Shown here: positions 1 to 11,211 of the stretch, piece after piece
How positions within the stretch are numbered: position 1 is the first letter of the stretch
Layout: every line of letters begins with the position of its first letter
DNA from: Lathyrus oleraceus
Taxonomy: Eukaryota > Streptophyta > Magnoliopsida > Fabales > Fabaceae
Direction: 5' to 3'
DNA length: 64,000 nucleotides
Assembly (NCBI RefSeq): GCF_024323335.1
Contig: NC_066581.1
Location: 298,862,536-298,926,535, forward strand
Notes under the pieces: generated by a model
What the model saw: only the letters and a program-made list of their open reading frames with translations
Databases searched by the model: none
Told to the model about the DNA's origin: nothing
Program-made: the position numbers and the translations under genes

Positions 1-296
1 TATATGATAAAACTCTTAGTCCCTTGGGTAAGGCATTTAGAATATCCTATCTGATGAGAATCTTAGTCCCTCAAGCGAGGCGTTTAGAGAAGCCTATCTA
101 ACGAGATTCTAAGCCCCTCAGGCAAGGCATTTAGAGAAGCCTATTTTACGAGACTCTAAGTTCCTCAGGCAATGCATTTAGAGGAGCCTGTCTGATGACA
201 CTCTAAGTCCCTCAGGTAACTCGTTTATAGGAGCTTGTTTGATGAGAGTTTAAGTCTCTCAGGCGAGGCATTTAAATGAGTCTCTCGGACCAGACT
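1..296. repeat. 47-bp tandem repeat, about six diverged units
   Basis: Units begin with variants of CTTAGTCCCTCAGG at about 14, 62, 109, 156, 203 and 250, an even 47-bp spacing. Each unit carries a variant of GGCATTTAGAGAAGCCTAT. The left end of the array lies outside the window. No reading frame is visible. It is probably part of a decayed retroelement or a small satellite. Confidence 0.8.
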
Positions 297-542
297 TCAA
301 TTGAGTATGCCCCTTTCTGGCGACCATATGGCCCATCCGGGTGGCCTCTGGCTTTGTAAGGTAACTTGCCTCTCACCATTGTGCATATCTTCCCTTATTA
401 TTCATGGCTATCTCTTCTTAAGATCCCAATAAAATCATATCACTATAAAATGTATGTTTGGTTTGTGAGCTTAGAATGCTAAAGCTCTGTTTAGTTTGGA
501 GATCATCATGTGTAAAATCTCTCGTGTATTGTAATAGGGTTC
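297..542. other. Intergenic, nothing recognised
   Basis: AT-rich sequence between the 47-bp repeats and the first copy of an LTR-like direct repeat. I see no coding region, RNA gene or terminal repeat. Confidence 0.5.
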
Positions 543-836
543 ATGGGAATATCCTGCAAAAGCCTAAGATTTTATTTTAGTGGAACTCTTAAGATGAAAC
601 TCTTGGTGATAGGAGTAAGCTAAAGGGTAGGTTAAACCTGTATATGTATAAATCTCTAGTGCAATCTCACTAACTCTATCTCTTTACTTTATGTCATTTA
701 TTTTTATTTTCTCTATTCCTTCTTCCCCATCTTCTTCGCTACTTTATCTCTGTTGTATTATAAATCAATTTTCAATAAAGGATTTTTAAAATATCTTCGA
801 TTTCTAAATATCACAATTCACTATTCTCTTCCGTTT
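543..836. repeat. Diverged direct repeat, copy 1 (LTR-end-like)
   Basis: This segment shares an ordered series of words with 1268-1577: GGAACTCTTA, AACCTGTATA, TCTCTAGTGC versus TCTCTAATGC, a long CT/T-rich stretch, and TTCTAAATATCACAATTCAC versus TTTTAAATATCACGATTCAC. The layout resembles the 3' part of an LTR. The copies are strongly diverged, so this is old. Confidence 0.55.
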
Positions 837-875
837 AAGTCATTCGGTCAACGATGCAATCATATTGTTCATTGC

Positions 876-1075
876 TTCTCAAGCATTGTAAAAACCACTC
901 TTACTATCTAATAAATATGTTTTCAATATACCATGAGCATATTCAACTAAGTTTGTTGTGGTGTCGCCAAGGTGTATAACTTGATTAGCCAAAGCATAAA
1001 CTATTTTCTCTTTTACCTGATTTAATATTGTGGTTTCGACATATTTAATAAACATTGGAAATGTTGCACACACAC
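876..1075 (-). pseudogene. MULE transposase fragment
   Basis: The minus strand encodes a short piece containing LGDTTTNLVEYAHGILKTYL. It resembles the C-terminal part of the MULE/FAR1-type transposase core, where the motif NTTTNRVES is followed by H-x-L-K and the E is the last catalytic residue. Only about 60 residues remain, with stops on both sides and no SWIM finger, so it is a dead remnant. The match rests on motif recognition. Confidence 0.5.
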
Positions 1076-1267
1076 TTTTGAGTTACATGACATAACCAAT
1101 ATAATGCTAATCTGTAGAAAAGTTTAGTACTGCATAACAAGTTGTCATTATGGGTTTCACTATTTATTTGTATTTTAAGGTTCCTGAGTAAGCGTGTTTA
1201 AAAGTTCTATTTGTTGGTTCTTGAGATTAACCAATGTAAAAGCTCTATTTGTTTGTTCCTGAAGGTT

Positions 1268-1577
1268 CGCGGAAAATATTATAAAAAGCTTAAGTGTGTT
1301 TTTAATTAAACTCTCGAGAGGGAACTCTTAGGGACAAGAGTACGCCAAATGGTTAAATTGAACCTGTATAATTCTCTAATGCCCCCTCTCACTCTCTCTA
1401 ACTCTTATCTCTTTATTTTTCTTGATTATTTTATTTATATTGCGTATTTCTCTTCATCTCCATCTTTCTTCATATCCCGCTAACATAAACATTTTAAAAA
1501 CGTTTTTTTAATTAATCACGATTTTTAAATATCACGATTCACAACCTTTTTGTGATTGAATTCACTTAAATATCAAC
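1268..1577. repeat. Diverged direct repeat, copy 2 (LTR-end-like)
   Basis: Partner of 543-836 in the same orientation. It has an AT-rich body, a CT-rich tract and the shared terminal phrase TTTAAATATCACGATTCACA. It lies next to Ty3/gypsy gag-protease debris on the minus strand, so the pair may be remains of that element's LTR. Confidence 0.5.
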
Positions 1578-1649
1578 ACAACCGTTCAAGTGTCTATCTA
1601 TTCTCCCATGGTTACTTTTAACTCAACAAATCCTTAGGGACGGGTTATG

Positions 1650-4600
1650 GTGCCATTGAAAGCTTACATGTCAGATCCATCTTAGGGCCACATCTTCTCC
1701 TTTTTTCCAGCTATACCTTTTCAAAAAGCTTTATCTACATTATGCCATTAGAGCTTCCGCTGTCAATAAGGATAATGCGCACATCAAAATTGTCCATGGT
1801 AGTCGTTATGACCAAGGGAAAGATCTCGTTTGGAATCCAGTCTAATTTTTTACTGTCCCAAAATCCGAGGATGGGTCTTTCTGGCTTCTTGACCAAAGTG
1901 TTCCCTATTATTTGCTTACAACCACCACCTCAACAATTCTTCTATTTATGGTTCATTTGAGGTTTTTTTTCTATATAGATACCATCAATAATTAAATCAA
2001 TTTATTGACATTTTCCTTTTTATCCTTCCTCTTCTTTGGTGTTACTATCTTTTTTCCACCGGCTTCTCTCGCACCCTCACTAGCTTTCTCTCGAAATGGG
2101 AGATCATTTCTTCCCTAGAGATTCTTCTCGCCCTACACTCTCTCTTATGTCACCATCCACCTTTCTAATCATCTTCATGTGTATAATTGATAAGTTGCCT
2201 ATCTTTAACCAATTCTTATATTGCATCTTTTAGATGGATGCATTCAATGGTTTGGTGCCCATGAATTTTATTGAAACGAAAAGATTTTAACTTTATGTCC
2301 TCGAGGATTCCCTTACTGGGTAGTTATTTATCATGGCTTCCTTAAAATCGGTGTTAGCACACACTCGCTAAAATTTCTCCTTCAAAATGTTCAAAGGATG
2401 GTAGACGCAGAACTTGGACCAGGGTATATAGTCCGTCTTCTCAACGACAACAGCTGTTTTTTTTTGTGCCCCATCGTATATGAAATTCACTGCTTCCGAA
2501 CTCTCTCTCCCTCTTCATATAGGATTTCTTATAAATAATTGATATCAGGTTATGCTATTTTCAACAAACCGCTTAGATTATCGGCTTCTTCGAGCTCCAA
2601 TTTTTCCAGGAGCATGCAGTTCGACCTCAACCCTTTATTGAATATCTAACACTTTAATCTACCATTTGTTTGTCATACTATCACTGCCAATTTTATTAAT
2701 TGATCAATATACACACACAATGTTTCCTTCTTTTTCTATGTGACCTCGCTGAGTACAACCATGATTATAGGTTTTCGCTTTCGGGCGGTAGATTGAGTAG
2801 TGAGGGAGTCACACAGATCATTCCATGAATCTATACTCCTATTTGAAATGGTTTTGAACCATATTATTGTGGCTCCCGTGAGGGCTAATGTGAAAAAATT
2901 TCACTTCGTGGCCCCTTTAAAGGTGAGAAAATTATAAACAAGAAAAGGGGTTGAATTATGTATATGAAAACTTACTTATTTTTCTTAAACCTATTTCAGA
3001 ACCTGATATGTCAAGCTTAGATTCTGATCCAAGAAAGAGTCTGAATTATATCAGAGTCTGACTTCAAAGTTTGTTGCACAGCGAAATATAAAAGCAAAAG
3101 TAAATAGAGAGACACGCAATATATCACGGTTCCTCCCAAACTGAGAGTAGTTCAGTCCCCTTGCAGCACAAGAGACTTTCACTATAATTAATATATTACA
3201 TTTTGCTTAATCAAACTAGAAATAGACTTTTGCTCTAGCCCTCAATCAAGAGACTTCATTGCCTAAAACCCATGTTCAAGACTTCCTGCTTAATCCCATG
3301 GAAAGAAACTTCTTGCTCAATCAAACCCAAAAATAAACTTCTTCCTCTGCCCTTAAGCATGAGACTTCAATGCTCAATCTAACCAGAAAGAGATTTCCTA
3401 CTCTTCCCTTAAGCATGAGACTTCAATGCTCAATATATCCATAAAGAGACTTCTTGCTTAAACCCTTGGTTCAAGAATTCTTTGCTCAAGTACTCAGCAA
3501 GACTCTTTGCTTGCTCAACCAATAAGTCTAAGACTTTTAAATATTATAAACAACAATTGAGGATAGTAAACACATATGCATTTGATACTCTTATCAGTGG
3601 TACACAGTTAAAACATAAGTTATGAAGTCATTAAGATTTTTGAGATAAACAATAAGAAGAAATCTTAAGACCCTATTGTATAAGCTAACATATATATAAA
3701 AGTGTTCTTGCTTGTATTAGATCCTTTTGTGTTGTGTGGTTATGTTGATAGTTTATTCAAAGACTTCTATAATATTTGAATCTGTAGCACGTTCATAGTT
3801 TTCAACCAAAGTCAACGAACCCATATTGATCAACTTGACCAATCATCTTCACACTTCTTAATATCCTTGAACTTCCTTTTATATGACTAGGAAAATAACT
3901 GTTAGAGGATTTAAACATAACGAGCAAGCTTGGTGAAGAAGTATGCAGTAGAGACGTTGGAAACTAGCATTTGATCTGAGCTATAGTCCACTGAATAATA
4001 GCAACACTTTCAGTACCTTTCAAAGTACTAGATATCTACCAAAAGGTAGAACATACTAAATATGTCACATATGTATTTTTTGAGCCTTGCAAAATGAAAC
4101 CCTAGTAGACTTTGTCTAGAATTCTAGGGCTTTGATAAGACAAGACTGTGTTGGTTTAACGTACGTATCAAATGCCCTTCAGCATTTTAGAAGCTGAGTT
4201 GTCATCAAAAGGTAGGTCGAGACCAGAGTCTGATTCCTTCAGATGCTGATGGACTACTATAGATTCTGATCAATCAGAATCTAAGTGACTTCCTTGTGGA
4301 ACTAAGTCTTTTTATAGGCTTGAAACCTTGATATAGTCTGACTTCATAACCTGCACACTTGAACAACTATTACCAAACCCTATTGTTCTTTAAATACTTT
4401 GTTATCATCAAAACCTTTTAAGGGTATGAACAAATATTGTTCCAACACCTTTAAGGGTGGTAGTAATCTAGCATCTTATATACATGTTCGACATGTTTTC
4501 CGGGTTTCCAATTGTGTCTTAACTTTGAAGTTTTAGAGGTTTCGTCAGAGACCTCGGGATTCTGCTGTCGAAGATGTGAATAGACAATAAGTTTTGAAGC
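1650..4600 (-). pseudogene. Ty3/gypsy gag-protease remnant, split by an insertion
   Basis: Read on the minus strand, 2800-2913 gives a capsid-like stretch (FFTLALTGATIIWF, then an SWNDLC phrase). About 1740-1800 gives a protease-like VRIILIDSGSS motif. Both are typical of plant Ty3/gypsy gag-pol. Part of the gag (DPENMSNMYI, ITTTLKG) lies on the far side of the insertion at 2924-4448, and the frame resumes exactly at the insertion site. Several stops and frameshifts are present. No reverse transcriptase was seen. The outer limits are approximate. Confidence 0.6.
2924..4448. mobile_element. 1.5-kb TG...CA insertion, solo-LTR-like
   Basis: It starts TGAGAAAATTATAAAC and ends ATTGTTCCAACA. It is flanked by CCTTTAAAGG (2914-2923) and CCTTTAAGGG (4449-4458), a near-perfect 10-bp duplication inside a gag reading frame that continues on either side. 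The body has imperfect repeats of GAGACTTCTTGCTCAA-like phrases at 3240-3530 and no coding region, as in solo LTRs of legume copia elements. A 10-bp duplication is longer than the usual 5 bp, so the exact ends or class may differ. Confidence 0.6.
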
Positions 4601-4704
4601 TGCATGAAACACAAGAAATTGGGGTTTGAATTGGGTTTCCGGTTTGATAACTTTTCGCTTCCTAAAACATACATAGTAATAGAAACAACAATAATAAGAC
4701 CAAT

Positions 4705-6716
4705 TGTCATACGGTGAACTGACTTTAGGGTGTTTTGCTTTTTATCGCAATGTCGCGGATAGCAAGAGTCGCCACCGACTTTTCTTTTATCCAATAAGGA
4801 AAGGTGGAAAAGAACAGGAAAGACCTCAATAGATTTTGGGTTCGGGAGGTACATTATACAAAGGGAAGGTGTTAGCACCCTTTGTATCCATGGTTATCCA
4901 TGGGCTCTTAATTGCTGGATCACTTATATTTTTGTCTGAAAAGTGTTCGTGAATTGTTTGAGAAATGTTTCGGAAAGAGAGTTAACTTTGTAATGATTCT
5001 CGTATGAATGTATACAAAGTATTTATCTCGTTTGATTTTGAAAACGGTTTAGAAAAATGTAACTTGGTAATGATTCTAGTATGAATGTATACCAAGTGGT
5101 GATTTTCTAGGATTTGCAAAGTGTGAGGGGTGGAAAATGTTTTAGGTTATGATCCAGCAATTGAGAGTTATACCTTCCTAAGGTCGTTATGAACGTTTCC
5201 TATCCTTATGAGGGTAAAACTGTCCTTACTATTGAGAAGTAAGTAATTTTACCCTTTGGATGTTTAAGGGTCATCGTAGGGTCATCGATAGGTCATTGAA
5301 GGCAACAGTTGTAAAGATACCTTAGCATTCGAAGGGACGATCATCATTTAACCGTAGGCTACACCGAAGGGTCATCGAGGGACAAAATCGTATTTTCGAA
5401 GGCAACATCCGAGGGACCATGATTTATTTTATGATGATTTAATCGAAGGGTCTTTGCTAAGTGTATCCCTACATTCGCGGGACATGACCGTAATACCGTA
5501 ATATCGTAAGGCAAAAGAGAGGTCCAAGATCACATATTTAAAGGCCATATTGTAAAGTTAATTAGGTGATTATGATGAATCTCCACATTAAAATCAATAC
5601 ATTAAAAATAATACATTAAAATTAATACATTAAAATTAATTATTAAAATTAATTATTAAAATTAACACATTAAAATTAATTAAGCAATTTAGGGTGGATC
5701 TTCATAAGGGTATCCCACAAATAAAGTGGAAGACCTAACGTCGGTCTTTTTTCTGGGACATATGAACCTTTGCAAAATTCAACAAACGGGTTAGCATACC
5801 AAATCAGGGTGCAATCGAGGATTACACCGCAAGAGAAGACACAGCAGCATGAATATCAGGCAAAACAGTGCATAATTAATATAGAATAGATCAGGTTACG
5901 CATAGGACATAACAAATATCAACGGCTGTCCCGTTCGCCGCTGCCTCGCCTAGCGAGGTCCTAGCGAATGCTCGCTACATGCTCGCTTAGCGATGTGCTA
6001 GCGAGCGGCTGCGGGTTTTGAGTTTCAGAACAGTACAATCTCAGCATGCGGCAAGTCTTATGGTATTCAATTACAGAAATAATATGGTCAAACATTCAGG
6101 ATAGGCTGGCATACTTAAATTCACATGCAAAACCTCAAATATGTTTATGAATTCAATTATGATATCACATGCAAGTTAAGAACATAAAGCGATATCGCAT
6201 GCAAATTAAGAAAATGAAGCGATAATAGTAATGCAAACCTGTTTGCAATCGAATTGCAACCTTGAGTTGGCGAGCCGGATTGAGTTGGACGGAGGTAGCT
6301 TTGCGGCCGCCGGCTTTTCCTTCAGAGTTTTCCGTCTATGAGCGCTAGGGTTTGCTTGCTAGGGTTCTCCTTTCGTCCCTTTTTTCCTTTTTTTTTTTTA
6401 CTGAAGTGCTGGTATTTATAATGCTCTTTTTCATGACCTAATGGGCTCAGAATGAAGCCCGAAATTTTTTTGTTGTCTGTCAGCTTCGCTAGGCGAGCTG
6501 GTAGCGAACGTGTAGCGAACGTTCGCTAGGCGAGCGTGTAGCGAACATAACGTTCGCTAGGCGAGCGTGTAGCGAACAGGCCAGTTTGGGCCATTTTCTG
6601 GATTGGGCCATTCGTGAGCTGGGCCTTCGTTCCTTTGAGATCAGTGTCATAAAAATGATTCGGAATGCCTTGAAAAATGTCTTGAAATATTAATGGGCAA
6701 ATTTTGGGGTATGACA
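4705..6716 (-). repeat. 3' LTR of the Ogre-like element (2012 bp)
   Basis: Begins TGTCATACGG and ends GGGGTATGACA, with the inverted termini TGTCATA/TATGACA. A TATA-like box lies on the minus strand at 6411-6424. Two GC-rich clusters of TCGCTAGGCGAGC-like words lie on either side of it (about 5930-6016 and 6480-6560). Confidence 0.93.
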
Positions 6717-6937
6717 GCTGCCCCTGTTCAATATTCTTGAACCGAGAGAGTTAGAATGATGTGTATGCCATTCGTGGTTTGGAGGTGGAAGATTATTGAA
6801 CACTAAAATGCCCAAAAATTTGCGCTTGTCAATCAGGAGCTAGTCTTGATGGAGATGGGCTTAAAGATGCCATCTAGGAAGTTTGATGATGAGAGCTTCA
6901 GAGTACGTCGTACGTTAGAAGATATCTGAAGTCATGG

Positions 6938-7772
6938 GTGTCACGGGGTCATACGCTAGACCGTATAGTGGGTCATTCATTAGGTCGTCGACTTCCCTGG
7001 GGAGTTAGAATGGGTCATACGCTGCTGGGGATAAAGGGTCAGAATGGATCGTACGCTAGATCGTATCTGAGTTGCGGAACGAGCCGTCCGTTAGGCTGTA
7101 TCGTTACTGGGGGTGAAGGATCAGAATGGATCGTGTGCTAGATCGTATCCGAGTTGTAGACTGAGCCGTCCGTTAGGCTGTACCTGGTGATGAAGGGGGG
7201 TAGTCATACGCCAGACTACACTTCAGAATGTACCGTACGCTAGGTAGCATCTGAGCAGATGAAGGTCTAACTGGGTCGTACATTAAACCGTATCTGAGCC
7301 GAATGAGCCGTCCATTAGGCTGAATTTGATGATAAAAGGGGGTAGTCGTACGCTAGACTACAATTCAGAAATGTACCTGTCACTAGGTAGCATCTGAGCA
7401 GATGAAGGTCTAACTGGGTCGTACATTAAACCGTATCTGAGCAGAATGAGCCGTCCATTAGGCTGAATCTGCTTATAAAAGGGGTAGTCGTACACTAGAC
7501 TACAATTCAGAAATGTACCTGTCAGTAGGTAGCATCTGAGGAGATGAAGGTCTAACTTGGTCGTACATTAGACTGTATTTGAGCAGCATCTGGTCTAACT
7601 TGGTCGTACATTAGATTGTATTTGAGCAGCATCTGGTCTAACTTGGTCGTACATTAGAATGTATTTGAGCAGCATCTGGTCTAACTTGGTCGTACATTAG
7701 ACTGTCACTGAGCAGAATCTGGTCTAACTTGGTCGTACATTAGACTGTATCTGGGCAGAATCCGAGGACTTG
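6938..7772. repeat. Irregular ~43-bp repeats, proximal part of the 3' UTR array
   Basis: Degenerate copies of a GTCGTACnnTAGACTGTATCTGAG theme, first irregular (6938-7540). They become regular at about 7550-7700 as 43-bp units reading GGTCTAACTTGGTCGTACAT with a GAGCAGCATCT end. The gradient toward the perfect 97-bp array suggests that the array grew from these units. Confidence 0.8.
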
Positions 7773-8812
7773 ACGGTCTAACTTGGTCGTACATTAGACT
7801 GTCACTGAGCAGAATCTGGTCTAACTTGATCGTACATTAGACTGTATCTGGGCAGAATCCGAGGACTTGACGGTCTAACTTGGTCGTACATTAGACTGTC
7901 ACTGAGCAGAATCTGGTCTAACTTGGTCGTACATTAGACTGTATCTGGGCAGAATCCGAGGACTTGACGGTCTAACTTGGTCGTACATTAGACTGTCACT
8001 GAGCAGAATCTGGTCTAACTTGATCGTACATTAGACTGTATCTGGGCAGAATCCGAGGACTTGACGGTCTAACTTGGTCGTACATTAGACTGTCACTGAG
8101 CAGAATCTGGTCTAACTTGATCGTACATTAGACTGTATCTGGGCAGAATCCGAGGACTTGACGGTCTAACTTGGTCGTACATTAGACTGTCACTGAGCAG
8201 AATCTGGTCTAACTTGATCGTACATTAGACTGTATCTGGGCAGAATCTGAGGACTTGACGGTCTAACTTGGTCGTACATTAGACTGTCACTGAGCAGAAT
8301 CTGGTCTAACTTGATCGTACATTAGACTGTCACTGGGCAGAATCCGAGGACTTGACGGTCTAACTTGGTCGTACATTAGACTGTCATTGAGCAGAATCTG
8401 GTCTAACTTGATCGTACATTAGACTGTATCTGGGCAGAATCCGAGGACTTGACGGTCTAACTTGGTCGTACATTAGACTGTCACTGAGCAGAATCTGGTC
8501 TAACTTGATCGTACATTAGACTGTATCTGGGCAGAATCTGAGGACTTGACGGTCTAACTTGGTCGTACATTAGACTGTCACTGAGCAGAATCTGGTCTAA
8601 CTTGATCGTACATTAGACTGTCACTGGGCAGAATCCGAGGACTTGACGGTCTAACTTGGTCGTACATTAGACTGTCACTGAGCAGAATCTGGTCTAACTT
8701 GATCGTACATTAGACTGTCACTGGGCAGAATCCGAGGACTTGACGGTCTAACTTGGTCGTACATTAGACTGTCACTGAGCAGAATCTGGTCTAACTTGAT
8801 CGTACATTAGAC
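7773..8812. repeat. 97-bp tandem array in the Ogre 3' UTR, about 10.5 copies
   Basis: ACGGTCTAACTTGGTCGTAC recurs at 7773, 7870, 7967, 8064, 8161, 8258, 8355, 8452, 8549, 8646 and 8743, exactly 97 bp apart. Each unit is two related sub-units of about 45 and 52 bp (a TTGGTCGTAC form and a TTGATCGTAC form), so this is a higher-order repeat. Copies differ by only a few bases. The array lies between the integrase and the 3' LTR, the hypervariable 3' UTR known in Ogre-type elements as a source of satellites. Confidence 0.95.
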
Positions 8813-9310
8813 TGTATTTGATGACTGGAAGGTCTAACTTGGTCGTACATTAGACTGTATTTGATGACTGGAAGGTCTAACTTGGTCGTACATTAGACTG
8901 TATTTGCAGAATCTGACTTGAAGGTCTAACTTGGTCGTACATTAGACTGTCTTTGAGTGGTTGAAGGTCAGAATGGATTGTACGCTAGATCGTATCTGAG
9001 TTGTTGAAGGTCAGAATGGATCGTACGCTAGATCGTATCTGAGTTGTTGAAGGTCAGAATGGATCGTACACTAGATCGTATTTGAGTTGAAGGAGTCATA
9101 TGTTGAGATGAATCAGGATGAACCGTACGCTAGGCTATATCTGATAGTATTTGTGTATGCTGTATTTGCGATAAATGTCTGGGATGGGCTTATAGATGCC
9201 ATCGTTAGGAGGATGTCAGAATGAATGTTGACATGGAGTATATCTGAAAGATGTATCTGAAGAAGAAAGTAGTCGTACGCTAGACTACACCTCGGAATAT
9301 ACCATATGCT
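8813..9310. repeat. Irregular distal repeats of the 3' UTR array
   Basis: After the 97-bp units the same theme degrades into units ending TGATGACTGGAAGG (8820-8880). It then passes into 40-bp units with GGATCGTACGCTAGATCGTA (8960-9090). The sequence is related to 6938-7540, so the homogenised core sits between two decaying edges. Confidence 0.8.
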
Positions 9311-9550
9311 AGGCAGTATCTGAGGGATATAGTTGAATCTTGAATGTAATTGATAAAGATGTCTGTCTGAATGGGCCTTTGTTTTGATTGTATCAAGAGG
9401 ATACTTGACCTGAAAAATAAAGTTAGCTTCGTGCCATGTCATGATGCATGAGATGCAAATGTTGTATGCATGCGTATGCTGTGAAATGATGTAATGAGCG
9501 AATTATGCGTTTGGAATAAATGAGAGCATTGTATACATGTATATGTTATG

Positions 9551-9665
9551 AAATGATGTAATGTATATGATGCGGAACGAAAATTGTATGTAGGTATGTG
9601 ATGTGAAATGATGTAATGTATATGATGCGGAACGAAAATTGTATGTAGGTATGTGATGTGAAATG
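9551..9665. repeat. 55-bp tandem duplication in the 3' UTR
   Basis: A unit starting AAATGATGTAATGTATATGA and containing TGCGGAACGAAAATTG is present at 9551-9605 and again at 9606-9660. A partial third copy starts at 9661. The copies are nearly identical, so the duplication is recent. Confidence 0.85.
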
Positions 9666-10360
9666 ATGTAATGAATGCACTATGTGTCTGAAACGTTCTT
9701 CCAGGGGACTCTACTGGGGGAATAAATCTCAGTCTTCTGGTCGGAGATATTTGTATTGATGACCCTTCCTTAGCTAGGGGTATTTGACCTTTATCTGATG
9801 GCAGAGATATTCAACAGAGCCTGGCTGGGGGTAGAAGAGATGACCAGTCTAGTGATGCCCATTTCTTCTGGGGAATAACTGGCTTAGCCGGGGAATAGAA
9901 TCGGCAACAGATTCATTGGAAAGCCTGGTTAGACCTTCTCCTCGATCCTGAAGTCCTTCAGTAATTGTCATTGTTATTTTATGCATGTATTTTGATAAAC
10001 ATTGATCATATTCGAATGCATATATCAATTCAAGTTAAATCAACGGACGTTTACGCAAACAAAACAGAGAAAGTAAAACAAAAGCATCTTTTTGGAAATA
10101 AAATTGTATTGATTTTGCAAGAGGGCCTATAAATAGGCAATTTGAGTACAAGGAGACAGAAATCCTAGTAAGAGGAAATTGTCAGGCAAACAAAGAGAAG
10201 CTATGAGGAAAAATCCTGTTGATTTTAACTCCACTACTGTCATTATGTCTTCAAGCATCTCATCTCCTGCTGTCGGATAGAAGTGATTGGCTTGTTCAGT
10301 CCCTTGAACTTGGTTGAAGCAGACAGAGAATGAGGCATAGTCATACGCTTTAATCCCTAA

Positions 10361-10545
10361 TTTTTGCCTGGACCGCCTTTTCAGGTTTTCAGTCCACCGG
10401 GATACCCTTTTTTGCTCAAGCCGCCTTTTCAGGTTTTCGACTTGCCGGGTGTACGTCTTTATATGTTTATCCCTAATTTTTGCCCGAACCCTTTTGGTTC
10501 GCCGGGATGCCCTTACTTTTGCCTAGGTACGTCGACCTAGCGGGT
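10361..10545 (-). other. Four-unit hairpin array downstream of integrase
   Basis: On the transcribed (minus) strand four units each form a stem with a different sequence: TGGAC/GTCCA (10392-10396 with 10369-10373), CAAGTC/GGCTTG, CGAACC with GGTTCG, and CTAGGT/ACCTAG. In the units at 10369 and 10417 an inner CCT-GAAA-AGG hairpin sits inside the outer stem. A GGCAAAAATTAGGGA-like phrase follows the units. The same module recurs in another Ogre-like element at 62757-62930. The function is unknown. Confidence 0.7.
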
Positions 10546-10575
10546 CTCTTTTACGCGTAGTATTTTTTAACTATG

Positions 10576-11211
10576 TCAGCGTTCACAGGATGCGGGAACT
10601 CTTCGCCATCCATTGTAGCAAGTATCATGGCTCCACCAGAGAATACCTACAAATGGCCCTTCGTATGTGGGAGTCCATTTGCCCCTGGGATCACCTTGTG
10701 GTAGAATGATACGCTTGATAACTAAGTCGCCGATTTGGTACACTCGTCTCTTGACCTTTTTGTTAAATGCCTGGGTCATGCGCTTCTGACATATCTGCCC
10801 ATGACAAACAGCCGCAAGTCTCTTTTCATCAATCAGATTTATCTGATCGAGTCGAGTTTGAATCCACTCATCCTCATCTAAGCCTGCATCTTTCACAATT
10901 CTTAGAGAGGGAATCTGAACTTCCACTGGTAAAACGGCTTCCATTCCATAGACTAAAGAGAAAGGGGTTGCCCCTGTCGAAGTGCGGTAACCATGAAGAG
11001 CAAAAGGTAACATCTCATGCCAGTCTTTGTATGTTACTGTTATATTCTTGATATTGTTAGCAACCTCCACGGCGTCGTTCGTCTTTGGCCGGTACGGAGA
11101 AGAGTTATGGTGTTTTATTTTGAATTGCGTGCAGAGTTCAGTAATCATCTTGTTGTTCATATTAGTACCATTGTCAGTGATAACTCTTTCAGGAGACAGC
11201 AGGTTTCTCAA
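10576..11211 (-). pseudogene. Integrase C-terminal half, Ogre-like element
   Basis: A 211-codon open frame with the Ty3/gypsy integrase core: ERVITDNGTN (second catalytic D), YRPKTNDAVE (catalytic E region; usually YRPQTNGAVE), and GYRTSTGATPFSLVYGMEAV. It ends with the C-terminal domain (FNKKVKRRVYQIGDLV, GKWTPTYEGPF). The zinc-binding HHCC domain and the first catalytic D are missing, because the frame starts at a deletion junction fused to RNase H. It could not integrate DNA on its own. Confidence 0.9.

Noticed and set aside
4519..4878. 119-codon minus-strand frame and its partner at 13374-13661
   Set aside because: Both start inside the two LTR copies and share the same N-terminal part. 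They are LTR shadow frames, not a gene family.
7550..8950. CRISPR-like array of regular repeats
   Set aside because: Repeat and spacer parts are all related to each other, the DNA is plant nuclear, and the array lies in the 3' UTR of a retrotransposon. It is a minisatellite.
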